A DNA stretch of 64,000 nucleotides from Actibacterium lipolyticum (lineage in GTDB: Bacteria > Pseudomonadota > Alphaproteobacteria > Rhodobacterales > Rhodobacteraceae), in assembly GCF_900184935.1 (NCBI RefSeq), contig NZ_FXYE01000001.1, positions 1-64,000 on the forward strand, in the 5' to 3' direction. Position numbers and translations under genes: made by a program. Numbering within the stretch: position 1 is the stretch's first letter; each line of letters opens with the position of its first letter. Shown in pieces: positions 35,137 to 45,340 of this stretch. The notes under the pieces were generated by a model. The model searched no databases and was not told the origin of the DNA. It saw only the letters and a list, made by a program, of their open reading frames with translations.

Positions 35137-35972
35137 CGGATCGCCTCCAACACTTCGCGCAGGCGTTCGCCGCTGTCGCTCAGGTCTTCGGTCGCTGCGA
35201 TGGCGACTTCGGGCATGTCCGTCACTTCGAACGTGTCCAAGATCAGAGTATCCATCGAGTTAAAGAACTGCACCCGCCAGACATGCGGCGTTGCCGTCGC
35301 CTGAACGCGGCAGTTGCCATAGCCGCGCGACAGGATGGTCACCGAACCCACCCCCATCACGCTATCCATCCAGACCAAGTCTTCTTCGGTATGGGGAAGG
35401 AGGGTCAGGTTCACCACATGCGGCTCTTTTCCGGGGTGGTGCGCGGCAGATTTATCAAACAGCTCGGCGACCAGCGCGGGTGCGTTCACGACGCCGGGCT
35501 GGCGAGGTGCCGTTTCGCCCAATGCGGGCGTTTTGGGGTGAAACGCCACGGTCCGTGATTGGGTCGGCACCGGTGCGACCTCTAGCAGGTCGACGCCCGC
35601 GCCTTTTAAAACCCAAACGCCGGCAAACACGCTTTCCTGTGCGGCGATGGCCGGGATCGACAGAATTTTTACCGCGACTTCCCCTTCGCCCATGGTTTCG
35701 GCAATCAACGCGCGGTTCGCTTGGTCAAGCGTGGCAAGGTCGAAGGACGCGACCGTACCGGTCTTGGCGGCCTCGTCACAGGCATCGGCGACGTCAGCCA
35801 GCAGGGTCAGCGCGGGCGTCAGCGGCTCCAGATCATCGACATAGGGCGTGTGGGCCGAATAGGTGCGCATGTCTCGCGGCAATGGCATGTATTCCAGCTC
35901 TTTGCCGTCTTCGTCTGTGGGTTGCGATCCGGGGCCGTATCCGGTGGGCGGAAGGTGAAAATTGCTGGCCAT
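35133..35972 (-). CDS. hupH: Hydrogenase expression/formation protein HupH
   Basis: A 279-residue member of the HupH/HyaF family, which is needed for maturation of the hydrogenase small subunit. Recognisable by EYMPLPRDMRTYSAHTPYVD near the N-terminus and by the C-terminal HupH_C half with WRVQFFNSMDTLILDTFEV. It lies 11 bases after hupG and overlaps hupJ. Confidence 0.92.
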   Translation of the reverse strand: MASNFHLPPTGYGPGSQPTDEDGKELEYMPLPRDMRTYSAHTPYVDDLEPLTPALTLLADVADACDEAAKTGTVASFDLATLDQANRALIAETMGEGEVAVKILSIPAIAAQESVFAGVWVLKGAGVDLLEVAPVPTQSRTVAFHPKTPALGETAPRQPGVVNAPALVAELFDKSAAHHPGKEPHVVNLTLLPHTEEDLVWMDSVMGVGSVTILSRGYGNCRVQATATPHVWRVQFFNSMDTLILDTFEVTDMPEVAIAATEDLSDSGERLREVLEAIR

Positions 35973-35983
35973 GGAAGCCTCCG

Positions 35984-36361
35984 TTAAGCGACTGCTGGTG
36001 TGGCAAGGATTTGCATGATGCGGGCCATGTATTCATCCCAATCACGCACTTTGGGGATCGCGCCGATCTGGGAGCCCTCGCGATAGAAAATCAGGCTGGG
36101 TGTTTTCCAGACGCCAGCGGATTCGCGCAACGCGGCCTCGGCGCTGTCTTGCACCACGGCACAGTCGAACTGGCCCTGAAACGTCATCTTCAGCTCGGGC
36201 AGGATGACGGCCACATCGTTGGTTTCCAGGTTCCGCTTTGCGTCACCGGGGACGAAAAGCACGTGAACGCCGGGGCGGTTGATGAATTCGGCGATGTCGC
36301 TGGCGTTGCCAAGACTGGGCCAGCCCATTTCGGATGACAGTCGTTCAATCAGATAGGACAT
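35984..36361 (-). CDS. hupG: Hydrogenase small-subunit chaperone HupG
   Basis: A 125-residue thioredoxin-fold protein of the HupG/HyaE family. It lacks the thioredoxin CxxC but keeps the fold (VHVLFVPGDAKRNLETNDVA, VWKTPSLIFYREG). Such proteins bind the Tat signal of the small subunit and hold back its export until assembled. It lies 12 bases after hupF. Confidence 0.92.
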   Translation of the reverse strand: MSYLIERLSSEMGWPSLGNASDIAEFINRPGVHVLFVPGDAKRNLETNDVAVILPELKMTFQGQFDCAVVQDSAEAALRESAGVWKTPSLIFYREGSQIGAIPKVRDWDEYMARIMQILATPAVA

Positions 36362-36373
36362 GTGGGTTCCCCT

Positions 36374-36694
36374 TCACGCCGTTGTTTTGCCTTGGTCCGC
36401 TGCCGCCTGAAGGTGCGGCGGAAGCTGTGGACCTGTTTCTTCTAGGTCGGCGAAGGCCGCGCCCAAATCGCCCCCCGCCATAAGCGCGCGCAGACCATCC
36501 AGCGCGGCCGCGATTTTTGCCGCTTGATCCGCTGAAATCACCTCTCGGGCGCTGCCGAGGAACGTTAGAATCCAATCCCCGACTTGGGCGTCTGGTGTCA
36601 GCGACAAGTCGATCAACGTGGTTTCCTGCCCGTCCAACGCATGGGCCGCGATCCCGTTGATCGCCGTGATTTGCATCGGGATGCCTACGCACAT
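36374..36694 (-). CDS. hupF: HypC-like chaperone HupF
   Basis: A 106-residue HypC/HupF-family protein beginning [12 protein letters not shown] with the key C2. HupF protects the HupL precursor, especially in oxygen. The ATG at 36694 is set by the family start; a frame reading back into hupD is rejected. It is longer than HypC by a C-terminal helical extension, typical of HupF. It lies four bases after hupD. Confidence 0.94.
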   Translation of the reverse strand: MCVGIPMQITAINGIAAHALDGQETTLIDLSLTPDAQVGDWILTFLGSAREVISADQAAKIAAALDGLRALMAGGDLGAAFADLEETGPQLPPHLQAAADQGKTTA

Positions 36695-36698
36695 CTGG

Positions 36699-37307
36699 CT
36701 AAACCTCGGTCGGGAAAAAGCGGTCATCGCCGGTGCGACAAGCCTGTTCTTCAGAGGGGCGACCGTTTTCATAAGCGTCACGCATGATGGAGGCATCGGC
36801 CAGATCAGCGGCGGCGGCTTTGCCGGGGCGGGCGGTGATGCCCCAATCGGCAAGGCGTTTCAGCGCGATTTCGATAGCGGGGTCAATTTGTGCCGCAACA
36901 GCATCGCGCAGCCCTCCGCCATAATCCTCAAGTTCGACCGGCTGGCAGCCGATCAACAGCAGGGTGGGCGGGCATTGTTCCATCAGTTGCGCGGTGGCGA
37001 TGACATCCTGAAACCCGGTCTGGTGCAGGCTCATCTTCTTCGCGCCCATAAAGGCGGGCACCTCATCCCCTTCGACGACCTTCATTGTGCCGGGGGCAAG
37101 GCCGTAATCGACCGCGTCGAAGACAACCAGAATTTCAGCGTCTTCTAGGAAGGGGAGCAGGTACAGCCCCTGCGTGCCGCCATCCAGCAGCTTTACATTG
37201 TCGTCAAATGCCCAAGTTTCAGCCAGCCGTTCGATACAGCGCACGCCAAAGCCTTCGTCAGCCCACAGCACATTTCCAATGCCAAGGATCAGCGTATTCG
37301 GTGCCAT
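36699..37307 (-). CDS. hupD: Hydrogenase maturation protease HupD
   Basis: A 202-residue endopeptidase that removes the C-terminal tail of HupL after nickel insertion. Nickel-sensing residues equivalent to those of HybD are visible: E18 ([11 protein letters not shown]), D64 (VVFDAVDYG) and H95 ([10 protein letters not shown]). AGGGGGGAAC precedes the ATG at 37307. It starts a second block of accessory genes, separated from hupC by a terminator and a promoter-like gap. Confidence 0.95.
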   Translation of the reverse strand: MAPNTLILGIGNVLWADEGFGVRCIERLAETWAFDDNVKLLDGGTQGLYLLPFLEDAEILVVFDAVDYGLAPGTMKVVEGDEVPAFMGAKKMSLHQTGFQDVIATAQLMEQCPPTLLLIGCQPVELEDYGGGLRDAVAAQIDPAIEIALKRLADWGITARPGKAAAADLADASIMRDAYENGRPSEEQACRTGDDRFFPTEV

Positions 37308-37541
37308 GTTCCCCCCTCTGTTCGATGCCATTTCCCACCGGAACCCTCCCTTCCGATGTGGCAGTAAACTGACAATAAGCCTTTTGTGGTCGCCGATAAG
37401 CATTCTTCCAAAAACTTGGAAGTCTTAGTTAAGTATCTTATAATAAAGACTAATAATTAGATTTTGCGAAACCTTTGCCTTGAGCGATGGAAGCATATTG
37501 TCCGAATTTGTCGACAACTGATAAGCAAGCTTTCACAAGAA
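37308..37541 (-). promoter_or_regulatory. Promoter-like gap upstream of hupD
   Basis: About 230 bases, A/T-rich, between the hupC terminator and hupD. It holds the perfect inverted repeat CTTCCAA-N4-TTGGAAG (37405-37422) and, on the minus strand, TTATTATAAGAT as a -10-like element. This suggests that the accessory genes from hupD on have their own promoter. Confidence 0.5.
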
Positions 37542-37567
37542 AAAGGCGGACAATGATGCCCGCCTTT
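37541..37567 (-). terminator. Intrinsic terminator after hupC
   Basis: AAAGGCGG (37542-37549) pairs with CCGCCTTT (37560-37567) around a 10-base loop; on the minus strand the stem runs into CTTTTTCTTG. It lies 22 bases beyond the hupC stop and should end the hupSLC transcript. Confidence 0.8.
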
Positions 37568-37588
37568 CCACCTGCGATTTGACCCGCC

Positions 37589-38335
37589 TCAGTCTGGGTC
37601 GTCGTCCTTGAACGTCCGGTAGCCCGAGATCATGGTCGAAACGATGGACTGTCGGCTCATGATGTCTTCGCGAATGGCCACATAGATGTGGATGATCATG
37701 AAGATGATGATCCACCACATGCCAAGATGATGAATGGTGTGCAGCATCATTGAATTGCCACCGACGGCCGGGATGACCCATCCGAACATCAGATCCGCCC
37801 AACTGCCTTGGCCCAAACCTTCGCTGTAAAGCGCAAGGCCCGTCACGATCATGAACGCCACGCCAAGCGTGATGAAGCAGAACATAGCAAGCTGAGCCAG
37901 CGGGTTGTGACCCACGTATTTCTTGGGCTGCTTTTCAAGGAACAGATACCAGCGGACCTCGAAAAACACTTCTTTCCACCACTCGACCTTGAAGATCGGC
38001 AGATAGAACATCTGCCGTGCGTGGTGGTTGCCGAAGATGGCCCAATAAGCGCGGCCCAAAAAGCCCACGGTCATGATCAGCCCTGCCGCAAAATGTGCAA
38101 AGCGGATATAGCCGAACACAAATTGATAGTTGGCCTCGGCGATCTGCATTGACGGTGGCGGAGAGCCGATGAAATAGCCGGTGATACACAGCACGATGAT
38201 GGCCGCGGCGTTAATCCAGTGCCAGATGCGGACCGGCGCCTCGTAGACATAAACGCTGGTCTGGCGCGAGGCCGTAGCGATGTCATGTTCATCGGCATGG
38301 GCGCCGGACAATGGGGATGGCGTGGTGTCAGTCAT
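37589..38335 (-). CDS. hupC: Hydrogenase b-type cytochrome HupC
   Basis: A 248-residue di-haem membrane cytochrome that anchors HupSL and passes electrons to quinone. Four membrane segments are visible, with haem-ligand histidines in RIWHWINA, FAHFAAG and LHTIHHLGMWW. GGGAGGG precedes the ATG at 38335. It follows a small membrane-protein gene by 12 bases. Confidence 0.95.
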   Translation of the reverse strand: MTDTTPSPLSGAHADEHDIATASRQTSVYVYEAPVRIWHWINAAAIIVLCITGYFIGSPPPSMQIAEANYQFVFGYIRFAHFAAGLIMTVGFLGRAYWAIFGNHHARQMFYLPIFKVEWWKEVFFEVRWYLFLEKQPKKYVGHNPLAQLAMFCFITLGVAFMIVTGLALYSEGLGQGSWADLMFGWVIPAVGGNSMMLHTIHHLGMWWIIIFMIIHIYVAIREDIMSRQSIVSTMISGYRTFKDDDPD

Positions 38336-38347
38336 CACACCCTCCCA

Positions 38348-38554
38348 TCATTCAAGCCGCAGGATGCGGCGAAGCATGGCGCGGGGGCGGCGATACACGA
38401 TCACGGCCCCCAAAGCAGCGACAAGGGCAACCACGGCGATGTGGTCGGCTTGGCCCAGCCAATGCGCCTGACCCTGCAGCGCGGCGGCGTCGTGGCCCGG
38501 GTGGGCCACCGCCGCGCCTGCGGTCATTGCGTATACGATCAGTGTCTTTTTCAT
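38348..38554 (-). CDS. Small exported single-span protein in the hup operon
   Basis: A 68-residue protein between hupL and hupC on the same strand. Residues 1-17 look like a signal peptide (MKKTLIVYAMTAGAAVA) and the mature part begins HPGHD, a histidine-rich start like that of HupE/UreJ nickel permeases. One membrane segment follows (about 39-54) with a basic, cytoplasmic tail (YRRPRAMLRRI). Histidines H18, H21, H31 and H38 would face the periplasm. GGGAGG lies before the ATG. I know no name for it; a nickel- or HupC-related role is inference from position. Confidence 0.75.
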   Translation of the reverse strand: MKKTLIVYAMTAGAAVAHPGHDAAALQGQAHWLGQADHIAVVALVAALGAVIVYRRPRAMLRRILRLE

Positions 38555-38567
38555 GGTGTGTCCTCCC

Positions 38568-40358
38568 TCAACGCACTTTGACTTGGGTCAGTTCGTCACC
38601 ATCCGGCGACATCACGTGGGTAGAGCACGCAAGGCACGGGTCAAAACTGTGCAGGGTGCGCAGAATTTCCACCGGCTCGTCTGGGCGCTCCATCGGGGTG
38701 TTCATCAGGCTGGCTTCGAACGCGCCAATATTGCCTTTGGTGTCGCGCGGGCTGCCATTCCAAGTGGTGGGAACAACGCATTGATAGTTTTCGATGCGCC
38801 CGTCTTTGATCTTGATCCAGTGCCCCAGCGCACCACGCGGCGCTTCGGTCATGCCGACGCCCTTTGCCTCTTTCGGCCAGGTCTTGGGATCCCACTTTTC
38901 GACGTTTGCCGTGGTGCTGTCGCCGTTCTTGATGTTGGTGACCAGCTTGTCGAAGAAATACCGCTGAAGGCGGCCGCAATATTCGCTTTCCAGCGCGCGT
39001 GCAGCCGTTCGGCCAAGGGTCGAGAATAGCGCATCCACCGGAAGATCCATCGTGCGCAACAGGCGGTTCACCTGATCGCTGATCTCTTCGTGGCCTTTGG
39101 AATACCCGACGATGTAACGGGCCAGCGGGCCGGTTTCCATCGCGTGCCCACGCCAGCGCGGGGCTTTGATCCACGAATATTTCGCGGCCTCGTCCAGCTC
39201 CAGAATATTAGTGCGGGTGCCTTTGGCGTTGGGGCCGAGTTCGTAGTTCGGTTCGGTGATGCCATCCCACGGATGCAGGCCCTTGCCGGGTTCGCCGTAA
39301 GTGTACCACGAGTGGTCAACGAATTCCTGAACCTGTTCTGGATCGCGCGGGTCAACTTCGTGTACTTCGTCGAGGTTGCCGTTGATGATCGCGCCGCGCG
39401 GCAGATGCAGCTGTTCGGGCGAGAAATCGTTCGGGTTCTCTGGGATGTCGCCATAGGCAAGGCACGCTTTGGACGACAGGCCACCACCGTAAAGCCAGTT
39501 CTTATAGAACCCACCGATGGCCACGACGTCCGGCAGGTACACGTTCTTATTGAACTCGTGGCACTTGTCGATGATGGAGCTGACAAGGTTCAGCCGCTCC
39601 ATGTTGATTGCGCCGACGGAACCGACGCCATCCATGTTGATGGGGCAGGGAACGCCACCAACCAGCCAGTTCGGATGCGGGTTCTTACCGCCAAAGATCG
39701 TGTGAACTTTCACGATCTCTTTTTGCAGGTCCAGCGCTTCCAGATAATGGGTCGTGGCCATCAAATCCGCCTCGGGCGGCAGTTTATAGGCGGGGTTGTC
39801 CCAGTATCCGTTTTTGAACAGGCCCAGTTGACCGGATTCGACAAATTTCTTTAGCCGGTTTTGCACATCGCGGAAATATCCGGGCGATGACATCGGATGG
39901 CTGGGCGATACGGATTGTTGCAGTTCGCTTGTCGCCTTTGGGTCCGCCTTCAGCGCGTTGATCGGGTTCACCCAATCCAGCGCGTGCAGGTGATAGAAAT
40001 GCACAACGTGGTCGTGGATTTCCAAGTTCAGCTGCATGATGTTGCGGATGGAGTTCGCGTTGTCCGGGATCATGATCCCCAGCGCATCCTCAACCGCACG
40101 AACAGAGGTCAGCGCGTGCGTTCCCGTGCAAACACCACAAATCCGTTCGGTAAAGGCCCAAGCGTCGCGTGGGTCGCGACCCTTCAGGATCACCTCTAGC
40201 CCGCGCCACATGGTGCCGGTGGACACAGCGTTGCGGATGACGCCCTGTTCATCCACGTTCACTTCGCAACGCATGTGCCCTTCGATCCGGGTGACCGGGT
40301 CAACGACGATACGGCGGCCGGTATTGTCGAGGTCAAAGCCGTTTGGCGTTAACGTCAT
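38568..40358 (-). CDS. hupL: Uptake [NiFe]-hydrogenase large subunit HupL
   Basis: A 596-residue catalytic subunit. The N-terminal nickel motif is RICGVC (C74, C77), and the C-terminal one DPCLACSTH (C575, C578, H581). The 15 residues after H581 are the extension cut by HupD. The active site splits H2 at the periplasmic face. It follows hupS by three bases and continues into the small ORF and hupC. Confidence 0.97.
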   Translation of the reverse strand: MTLTPNGFDLDNTGRRIVVDPVTRIEGHMRCEVNVDEQGVIRNAVSTGTMWRGLEVILKGRDPRDAWAFTERICGVCTGTHALTSVRAVEDALGIMIPDNANSIRNIMQLNLEIHDHVVHFYHLHALDWVNPINALKADPKATSELQQSVSPSHPMSSPGYFRDVQNRLKKFVESGQLGLFKNGYWDNPAYKLPPEADLMATTHYLEALDLQKEIVKVHTIFGGKNPHPNWLVGGVPCPINMDGVGSVGAINMERLNLVSSIIDKCHEFNKNVYLPDVVAIGGFYKNWLYGGGLSSKACLAYGDIPENPNDFSPEQLHLPRGAIINGNLDEVHEVDPRDPEQVQEFVDHSWYTYGEPGKGLHPWDGITEPNYELGPNAKGTRTNILELDEAAKYSWIKAPRWRGHAMETGPLARYIVGYSKGHEEISDQVNRLLRTMDLPVDALFSTLGRTAARALESEYCGRLQRYFFDKLVTNIKNGDSTTANVEKWDPKTWPKEAKGVGMTEAPRGALGHWIKIKDGRIENYQCVVPTTWNGSPRDTKGNIGAFEASLMNTPMERPDEPVEILRTLHSFDPCLACSTHVMSPDGDELTQVKVR

Positions 40359-40361
40359 GGC

Positions 40362-41450
40362 TTATGCCTCCTCTTTCTTGGATTGGGTTTTCTTCTGGGC
40401 CGATTTCAGCGCGCTGATGGCCGCATGGGCGGCAACGCCTGCGCCAACGACACCGGCGGCACCAAGGCCAACCTTGTCAGCGTTCGCTTCAACACCGAAC
40501 TGAGTCAGGTCGGTCACGCGGTCATAAAAGCTGCCTTGATCCCAGAACCCATCTTCGGAACAGCCGATACAGCCGTGGCCCGATTGAATGGGAAAACTGA
40601 CGCCTTCGTTCCAACGCACGGTCGAACAGGCGTTGTATGTGGTCGGGCCCTTGCAGCCCATTTTGTATAGGCAGTAACCCTTTTTCGCGTTCTCATCGTC
40701 CCATTCTTCGACGAACTGGCCAGCGTCGAAATGCGGGCGGCGATAGCATTTGTCGTGGATGCGCTGGCTGTAAAACATTTGCGGACGACCTTGGCGGTCA
40801 AGCTCGGGCATTTTGTCGAAGGTCAGCATATAGGTGATGACGCCGGTCATAACTTCGGCGATCGGCGGGCAGCCGGGCACCTTGATGATCGGTTTGTCGG
40901 TGATGACTTTGTGCACCGGCGTGGCGCGGGTTGGGTTCGGCTTGGCGGCCTGCACACAGCCATAAGACGCGCAGGCACCCCAGCTGATCACCGCCTTGGC
41001 GTGCTTTGCCGCGTGGTGCAGCTGATCGACGAACGGCTTGCCGCCAACGATGCAATACATGCCGTCTTCGTTCAGGGGCGGGTTCCCCTCAACCGCGAGG
41101 ATGTAGTTGCCTTTGTATTTCTCAATCGTTTCTTCCAGCGCGGCTTCGGCCTGATGGCCAGCGGCAGCCATCAGCGTGTCGTCGTAATCAAGGCTGATCA
41201 TCGACAGAACCACGTCTTTCGCCAGCGGGTGTGCCGACCGGATGAAGCTTTCGGAACAACAGGTGCATTCCAGCCCGTGAACCCAGATCACGGGTGTACG
41301 CGGCTTCGTTTCCATGGCGTGCGCGATTTTCGGTACAAAACTGGGGCCAAGGCCCAATGCAGCAGCGGTAAGTGAGCAATATTTCATGAAGCTGCGGCGG
41401 GTGATCCCTTGCCGACGCATGACTTCATAAAAGGTTTCGATGTTTTCCAA
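40362..41450 (-). CDS. hupS: Uptake [NiFe]-hydrogenase small subunit HupS
   Basis: A 362-residue iron-sulfur subunit with a Tat signal (RRSFMK at 18-23, cleavage after KIAHA). Cluster cysteines appear in [38 protein letters not shown] and [11 protein letters not shown]. The best start is TTG at 41450, preceded at 6 bases by AAGGGAGGG; it gives [15 protein letters not shown], the usual family N-terminus. The frame extending upstream to 41573 is not family-like. The gap to hypF (41451-41657) should hold the hupSLC promoter. Confidence 0.96.
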   Translation of the reverse strand: MENIETFYEVMRRQGITRRSFMKYCSLTAAALGLGPSFVPKIAHAMETKPRTPVIWVHGLECTCCSESFIRSAHPLAKDVVLSMISLDYDDTLMAAAGHQAEAALEETIEKYKGNYILAVEGNPPLNEDGMYCIVGGKPFVDQLHHAAKHAKAVISWGACASYGCVQAAKPNPTRATPVHKVITDKPIIKVPGCPPIAEVMTGVITYMLTFDKMPELDRQGRPQMFYSQRIHDKCYRRPHFDAGQFVEEWDDENAKKGYCLYKMGCKGPTTYNACSTVRWNEGVSFPIQSGHGCIGCSEDGFWDQGSFYDRVTDLTQFGVEANADKVGLGAAGVVGAGVAAHAAISALKSAQKKTQSKKEEA

Positions 41451-41657
41451 TGCGTTCCCTCCCTTATCTGGTCCGAATCCGGGCGGAATCGGGGCCTCAG
41501 TTAAGGTGTGCCGTTGTATGCGGCGCGGCGGAAAGGGAATGTACGGATGAAGCTGAGATCGTGATAATCGCAATTAAAACAGATGTTTGAGCCTGAATTT
41601 CACGCGTTTCGTGTGGCGGCAGACGGTGAGGTTCTTATCGGGTTTGAGCGCGGATGG

Positions 41658-43907
41658 TCATTTGCTTTCCGATTGGCTCAGCGCTTGTGCAGCCGCGACC
41701 AATGCCTGACCAAGGGCAAGCCCGCCGTCGTTGGCGGGGGTCTTTTGGTGGATCATGACCGGCACGTCGCCCAGCATGTTGACGGTCAGATCAAGCAAAA
41801 GCGCGTTCTGAAAACACCCCCCTGACAGAACCACGGCCTGCGCTGTACCATTGTTGACCAGCCCCAGCGCCTGATCGGCGAAAGCGCGCGCCAGACTGGC
41901 GTGAAACCATGCGGCCAACAGGCCCGGCTCTTTGCCCGCGTCCAGTTCATCGAACAGCTGGCGGAACAACGGTGCAGGGTCGATGACCCCGTCGTGAATG
42001 CCAAACCCAAAGCCGGGGTGGGATAGGTTGCGCAGCGATTGCGCCTCTAACCACATCGCGGCCTCGCCTTCGAAGGATAGCGCACCATCGAACCCCAGCG
42101 CGGCGGCGATGGCATCAAACAACCGACCGGCCGAAGATGACAGCGGCGCGTTCAGACCGGCGGCTGCGGCTTGGCGCATCATTGCCAGCGGTTTGTCTGG
42201 GAATAGTTGGTCAGCAAGGTCTCCCATCCCTGCGGCATCAAGCTGTGCCAGCAGGTTCCGCCACGGCTCTTTCTGGGCCATGTCGCCGCCAATGAGCGGG
42301 ACAGGTTTCAGCCAAGCCGCCCGTTCGACCCCAAGGTAGTCGCCCAGCAAAACCTCGCCACCCCAAACGGTTCCATCGGGGCCAAGGCCCAGCCCGTCCA
42401 GCACGATGCCAGCGACCTTGCCGCCATCCAACGGCCAACCGTTTTCGCCAAGGCAGGCGGCCATATGGGCGTGGTGGTGCTGCACCTGAACCAGTGGCAA
42501 CCCTTTGCTGGCGGCATGCCGCGAGGCGCGGAAATCGGGGTGAAGGTCACAGGCTGCCAACGCAGGCTGGTGATCAAACAGCGCGGCATAATCGGTGTCG
42601 GCCTTCAGGAACTCCTCTGATGTCAGGGCATCGTCCAGATCACCAAGATGATGAGACAACAGCGCCTCGTTGTTTTTCAGCAGACAGATGGCGGATTTCA
42701 TTTGACCGCCATAGGCAACCACCTGCGGCGTATCCTCAAAACCGGGTGGCAGTGGCAGGGTGCCGGGCACGCGGCCCCGCGCCCGGCGCAGTACCATGGG
42801 CCCGTGCGGCGTGACGCGTTCCACGCTGTCGTCCAGCCGCCGTTCGATATCGCGGTCATGCATCACGAACGCATCGGCGAAATCGCCCAGCTTTTCGCGC
42901 GCCTCTTTGTTTCCGATGACCTGTGGTTCCCCTGACAAGTTGCCCGAGGTCATGACCAACGGCCCGCCAAACGCATCCATCAACAGGTGGTGCATCGGGG
43001 TGTAAGGCAGCATCCAGCCAAGGGTGGATTGCCCCGGTGCGACCTCTTCGGGCAATGCGATGCCTGACTTGTTCAACAACACAATTGGGGCGGCTGGATC
43101 GCGCAACAGCTTGGCCTCTGCCTTGGAGGGGGCCGCGTATTGGCGGATCATGTTCAGCGTGCCCATCACCGCAAAGGGTTTGGCTGGGCGACGTTTGCGG
43201 TGGCGCAACAGCGTTAGCGCGGCTGGGTCCAGCGCATTGCATGCCAGATGAAACCCGCCCAGACCTTTGATCGCTAGGATCTGCCCTTGGGCAAGGCGCG
43301 CCACGGCTGCTTCAATGGCATCAGGGGCAGTTTCCCCACCCCCATCCTCTAGCCATAATCGCGGGCCGCAATTGGGGCAAGCAACGGGTTGTGCGTGAAA
43401 CCGGCGGTCCGCCGGGTTTGCGTATTCAGAGGCACAGGCCGGGCACATCGGGAATGCCGCCATCGACGTCTGCGCCCGATCATAGGGCAAGCCGCGCAGA
43501 ATGGTGAAACGGGGTCCACAATGTGTGCAGTTGGCAAAGGCATAACCGTGCCGCCGGTCAGCAGCATCGCGGATTTCAGTGGCGCAGGCATCACAGGTCG
43601 CCGCATCGGGCGTTACGCGTGTTTCGGCGCCTTTGCCCGCGCTTTGTAGAATCGTGAACCCGACAGGTGGCGTGGAGAATTCATGCGGCTCACTTTCCAC
43701 CCCTGTCACTTCTGCAAGCGAAGGCGCGTCAGTGCGAAGCGCGGTTTCGAAGGCCTCTAACGCATCGCCGGTCGCAAGGATCAGAACGCCCTGTGGGTCG
43801 TTCAAAACCTGACCCTTGATGCCAAGCCGATTGGCCAACTGCCACACGAACGGCCGAAAGCCGACCCCCTGCACCTGACCACGCACGCGAATCCGACGGG
43901 CGGGCAT
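41658..43907 (-). CDS. hypF: Carbamoyltransferase HypF
   Basis: A 749-residue enzyme that makes the carbamoyl group for the cyanide ligands and hands it to HypE. Domains in order: acylphosphatase (1-90, GQVQGVGFRPFV), two zinc-finger pairs (CDACATEI with CTHCGPRF, CPACASEY with CPNCGPRL), a YrdC-like carbamoyl-adenylate domain and a Kae1-like C-terminal domain (HHHAHMAACLGENG). It overlaps hupV by one base and lies upstream of hupS, as in Rhodobacter. Confidence 0.96.
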   Translation of the reverse strand: MPARRIRVRGQVQGVGFRPFVWQLANRLGIKGQVLNDPQGVLILATGDALEAFETALRTDAPSLAEVTGVESEPHEFSTPPVGFTILQSAGKGAETRVTPDAATCDACATEIRDAADRRHGYAFANCTHCGPRFTILRGLPYDRAQTSMAAFPMCPACASEYANPADRRFHAQPVACPNCGPRLWLEDGGGETAPDAIEAAVARLAQGQILAIKGLGGFHLACNALDPAALTLLRHRKRRPAKPFAVMGTLNMIRQYAAPSKAEAKLLRDPAAPIVLLNKSGIALPEEVAPGQSTLGWMLPYTPMHHLLMDAFGGPLVMTSGNLSGEPQVIGNKEAREKLGDFADAFVMHDRDIERRLDDSVERVTPHGPMVLRRARGRVPGTLPLPPGFEDTPQVVAYGGQMKSAICLLKNNEALLSHHLGDLDDALTSEEFLKADTDYAALFDHQPALAACDLHPDFRASRHAASKGLPLVQVQHHHAHMAACLGENGWPLDGGKVAGIVLDGLGLGPDGTVWGGEVLLGDYLGVERAAWLKPVPLIGGDMAQKEPWRNLLAQLDAAGMGDLADQLFPDKPLAMMRQAAAAGLNAPLSSSAGRLFDAIAAALGFDGALSFEGEAAMWLEAQSLRNLSHPGFGFGIHDGVIDPAPLFRQLFDELDAGKEPGLLAAWFHASLARAFADQALGLVNNGTAQAVVLSGGCFQNALLLDLTVNMLGDVPVMIHQKTPANDGGLALGQALVAAAQALSQSESK

Positions 43908-45340
43908 CAGTGCACCGTGCAGACCATACAGGGGTCAAAACTGCGCACGATGTGCTGCACTGCGATTGGGGTGTCTTCGCCGGGCAGAACGGGCGCACCC
44001 TCTAGCGCGGCTTCGACGGGGCCGGGGATGCCGTGGGCGTCACGCGGGCTAAAGTTCCATGTGGTTGGCGCGATGATTTGATAGCCAGCGATACGGCCAT
44101 CTTCGATCTTGATCCAATGGCCCAACGCGCCGCGGGCGGCTTCGACCAACCCTTCGCCGATGCCGTTCGTGGGGATCGTAACCGTATCCATAAAGCGGGC
44201 GTCGGGGTTTAGGGCCGCGGCCCACTGTTCAAGTTGGATTTGGGTCAGGGCAAGCTCCAGCAGCCGCCCGGCAACACGGGCAAGCACCCCGTTGCCTTGT
44301 TTGGCCAACGCGATGGCAAGCGGGTGCCCATCAACGACCTGCCGCGCAAACGCGCCGGTTTCGATGGTCTGGCCCGCCAACCGGGGCGCTTTGCACCAGC
44401 TATAGGCGGGGTCGTTCATTTCCTCATCCGGCAGGGTCTGGCCTTTGGCGGGGTGTGCCGCGCTGCCCAGCATCCAAGCGTGCGAAAGGTCTTCGGCAAT
44501 TGCGTTGGTGTCTAGCGGCTGACGCGCGCCGTTGATCCACAGACCTTGCGCGAAGGCTGGCCCCGCTTGGGATGGGTAAGCCCCGAACGAAAGGTAACGA
44601 CCGGACCCTGTGCCCATTGTGGCAAGGTCCAGATCGGCGGCGACTTCCATGAACAACCCGGCGTCGCCGCTTGACCATTCTGCCAACGCCGATGGGCTTT
44701 GCAGTGCGACAAAGTCCTCTAGCTTGGCATCGAAAAGCACATCTTCCAGATAGCGACGGAAGGCGCGCAGGGTGACCTCGATCCTGATCTTTTCGGTTTC
44801 GGTCGGGGCGCGGGTGACGCCGCCGGGCTGAATGGCCAAGGTGTGAGGCCACTTGCCGCCCAAAAGGCCGACAATGTGCAACAGCTTAGCGCGTGCTTCG
44901 ACCGATTGGCGAATGGCGGAGCCTTCGATCGCGGTGAACCGGCGGATCGCGCGGCTGTGCCAGCTGCGCCCCTCGTAAACTGGGCGGGCGAAATCGGGCA
45001 TGAAGAACAGGTTGAAATGCGTCAGGTGGTCCGAGATGTTTTCGACGCCGTGCAAGATGGCCGTGGCGATTTCCCCCTGCGGCGTGGGTTTCGCCCCAGC
45101 CGCATCAGCCAGCGCGCGCGCGGCTGCGGCTGATTGGCTGATCGAACAGATACCGCAAATACGCGGCGTGATCGTCAGCGCATCGCGCGGGTCTTTGCCC
45201 AGCAGCATCTGTTCGAACCCACGGTACAGCGGCGAATTGACATGGGCAGAGGTCACCGCCCCATCAGCCACGTCCAGTTTGATTTCAAGATCGCCCTCGA
45301 CCCGGTTAAACGGGCCGACAATCAGTTTGCCTTCGGTCAT
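43907..45340 (-). CDS. hupV: Regulatory (H2-sensing) hydrogenase large subunit HupV
   Basis: A 477-residue NiFe large subunit of the sensor type (HupV/HoxC). The nickel motifs RICGIC (C62, C65) and DPCMVCTVH (C471, C474) are intact, but the protein ends at that histidine. There is no C-terminal extension, so no protease step is needed, as in regulatory hydrogenases. With HupU it reports H2 to HupT. It overlaps hupU by four bases. Confidence 0.95.
   Translation of the reverse strand: MTEGKLIVGPFNRVEGDLEIKLDVADGAVTSAHVNSPLYRGFEQMLLGKDPRDALTITPRICGICSISQSAAAARALADAAGAKPTPQGEIATAILHGVENISDHLTHFNLFFMPDFARPVYEGRSWHSRAIRRFTAIEGSAIRQSVEARAKLLHIVGLLGGKWPHTLAIQPGGVTRAPTETEKIRIEVTLRAFRRYLEDVLFDAKLEDFVALQSPSALAEWSSGDAGLFMEVAADLDLATMGTGSGRYLSFGAYPSQAGPAFAQGLWINGARQPLDTNAIAEDLSHAWMLGSAAHPAKGQTLPDEEMNDPAYSWCKAPRLAGQTIETGAFARQVVDGHPLAIALAKQGNGVLARVAGRLLELALTQIQLEQWAAALNPDARFMDTVTIPTNGIGEGLVEAARGALGHWIKIEDGRIAGYQIIAPTTWNFSPRDAHGIPGPVEAALEGAPVLPGEDTPIAVQHIVRSFDPCMVCTVH

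Noticed and set aside
36695-36853. N-terminal extension of hupF reading back into hupD
   Set aside because: The family begins at MCVGIPMQ, and the extension only reflects an open frame over hupD.
41451-41657. HupR-binding site TTG-N5-CAA upstream of hupS
   Set aside because: I searched both strands of the gap and did not find this R. capsulatus pattern. A TTGCG-ATTA-TCACG resembling an Fnr site is too far from consensus to call.
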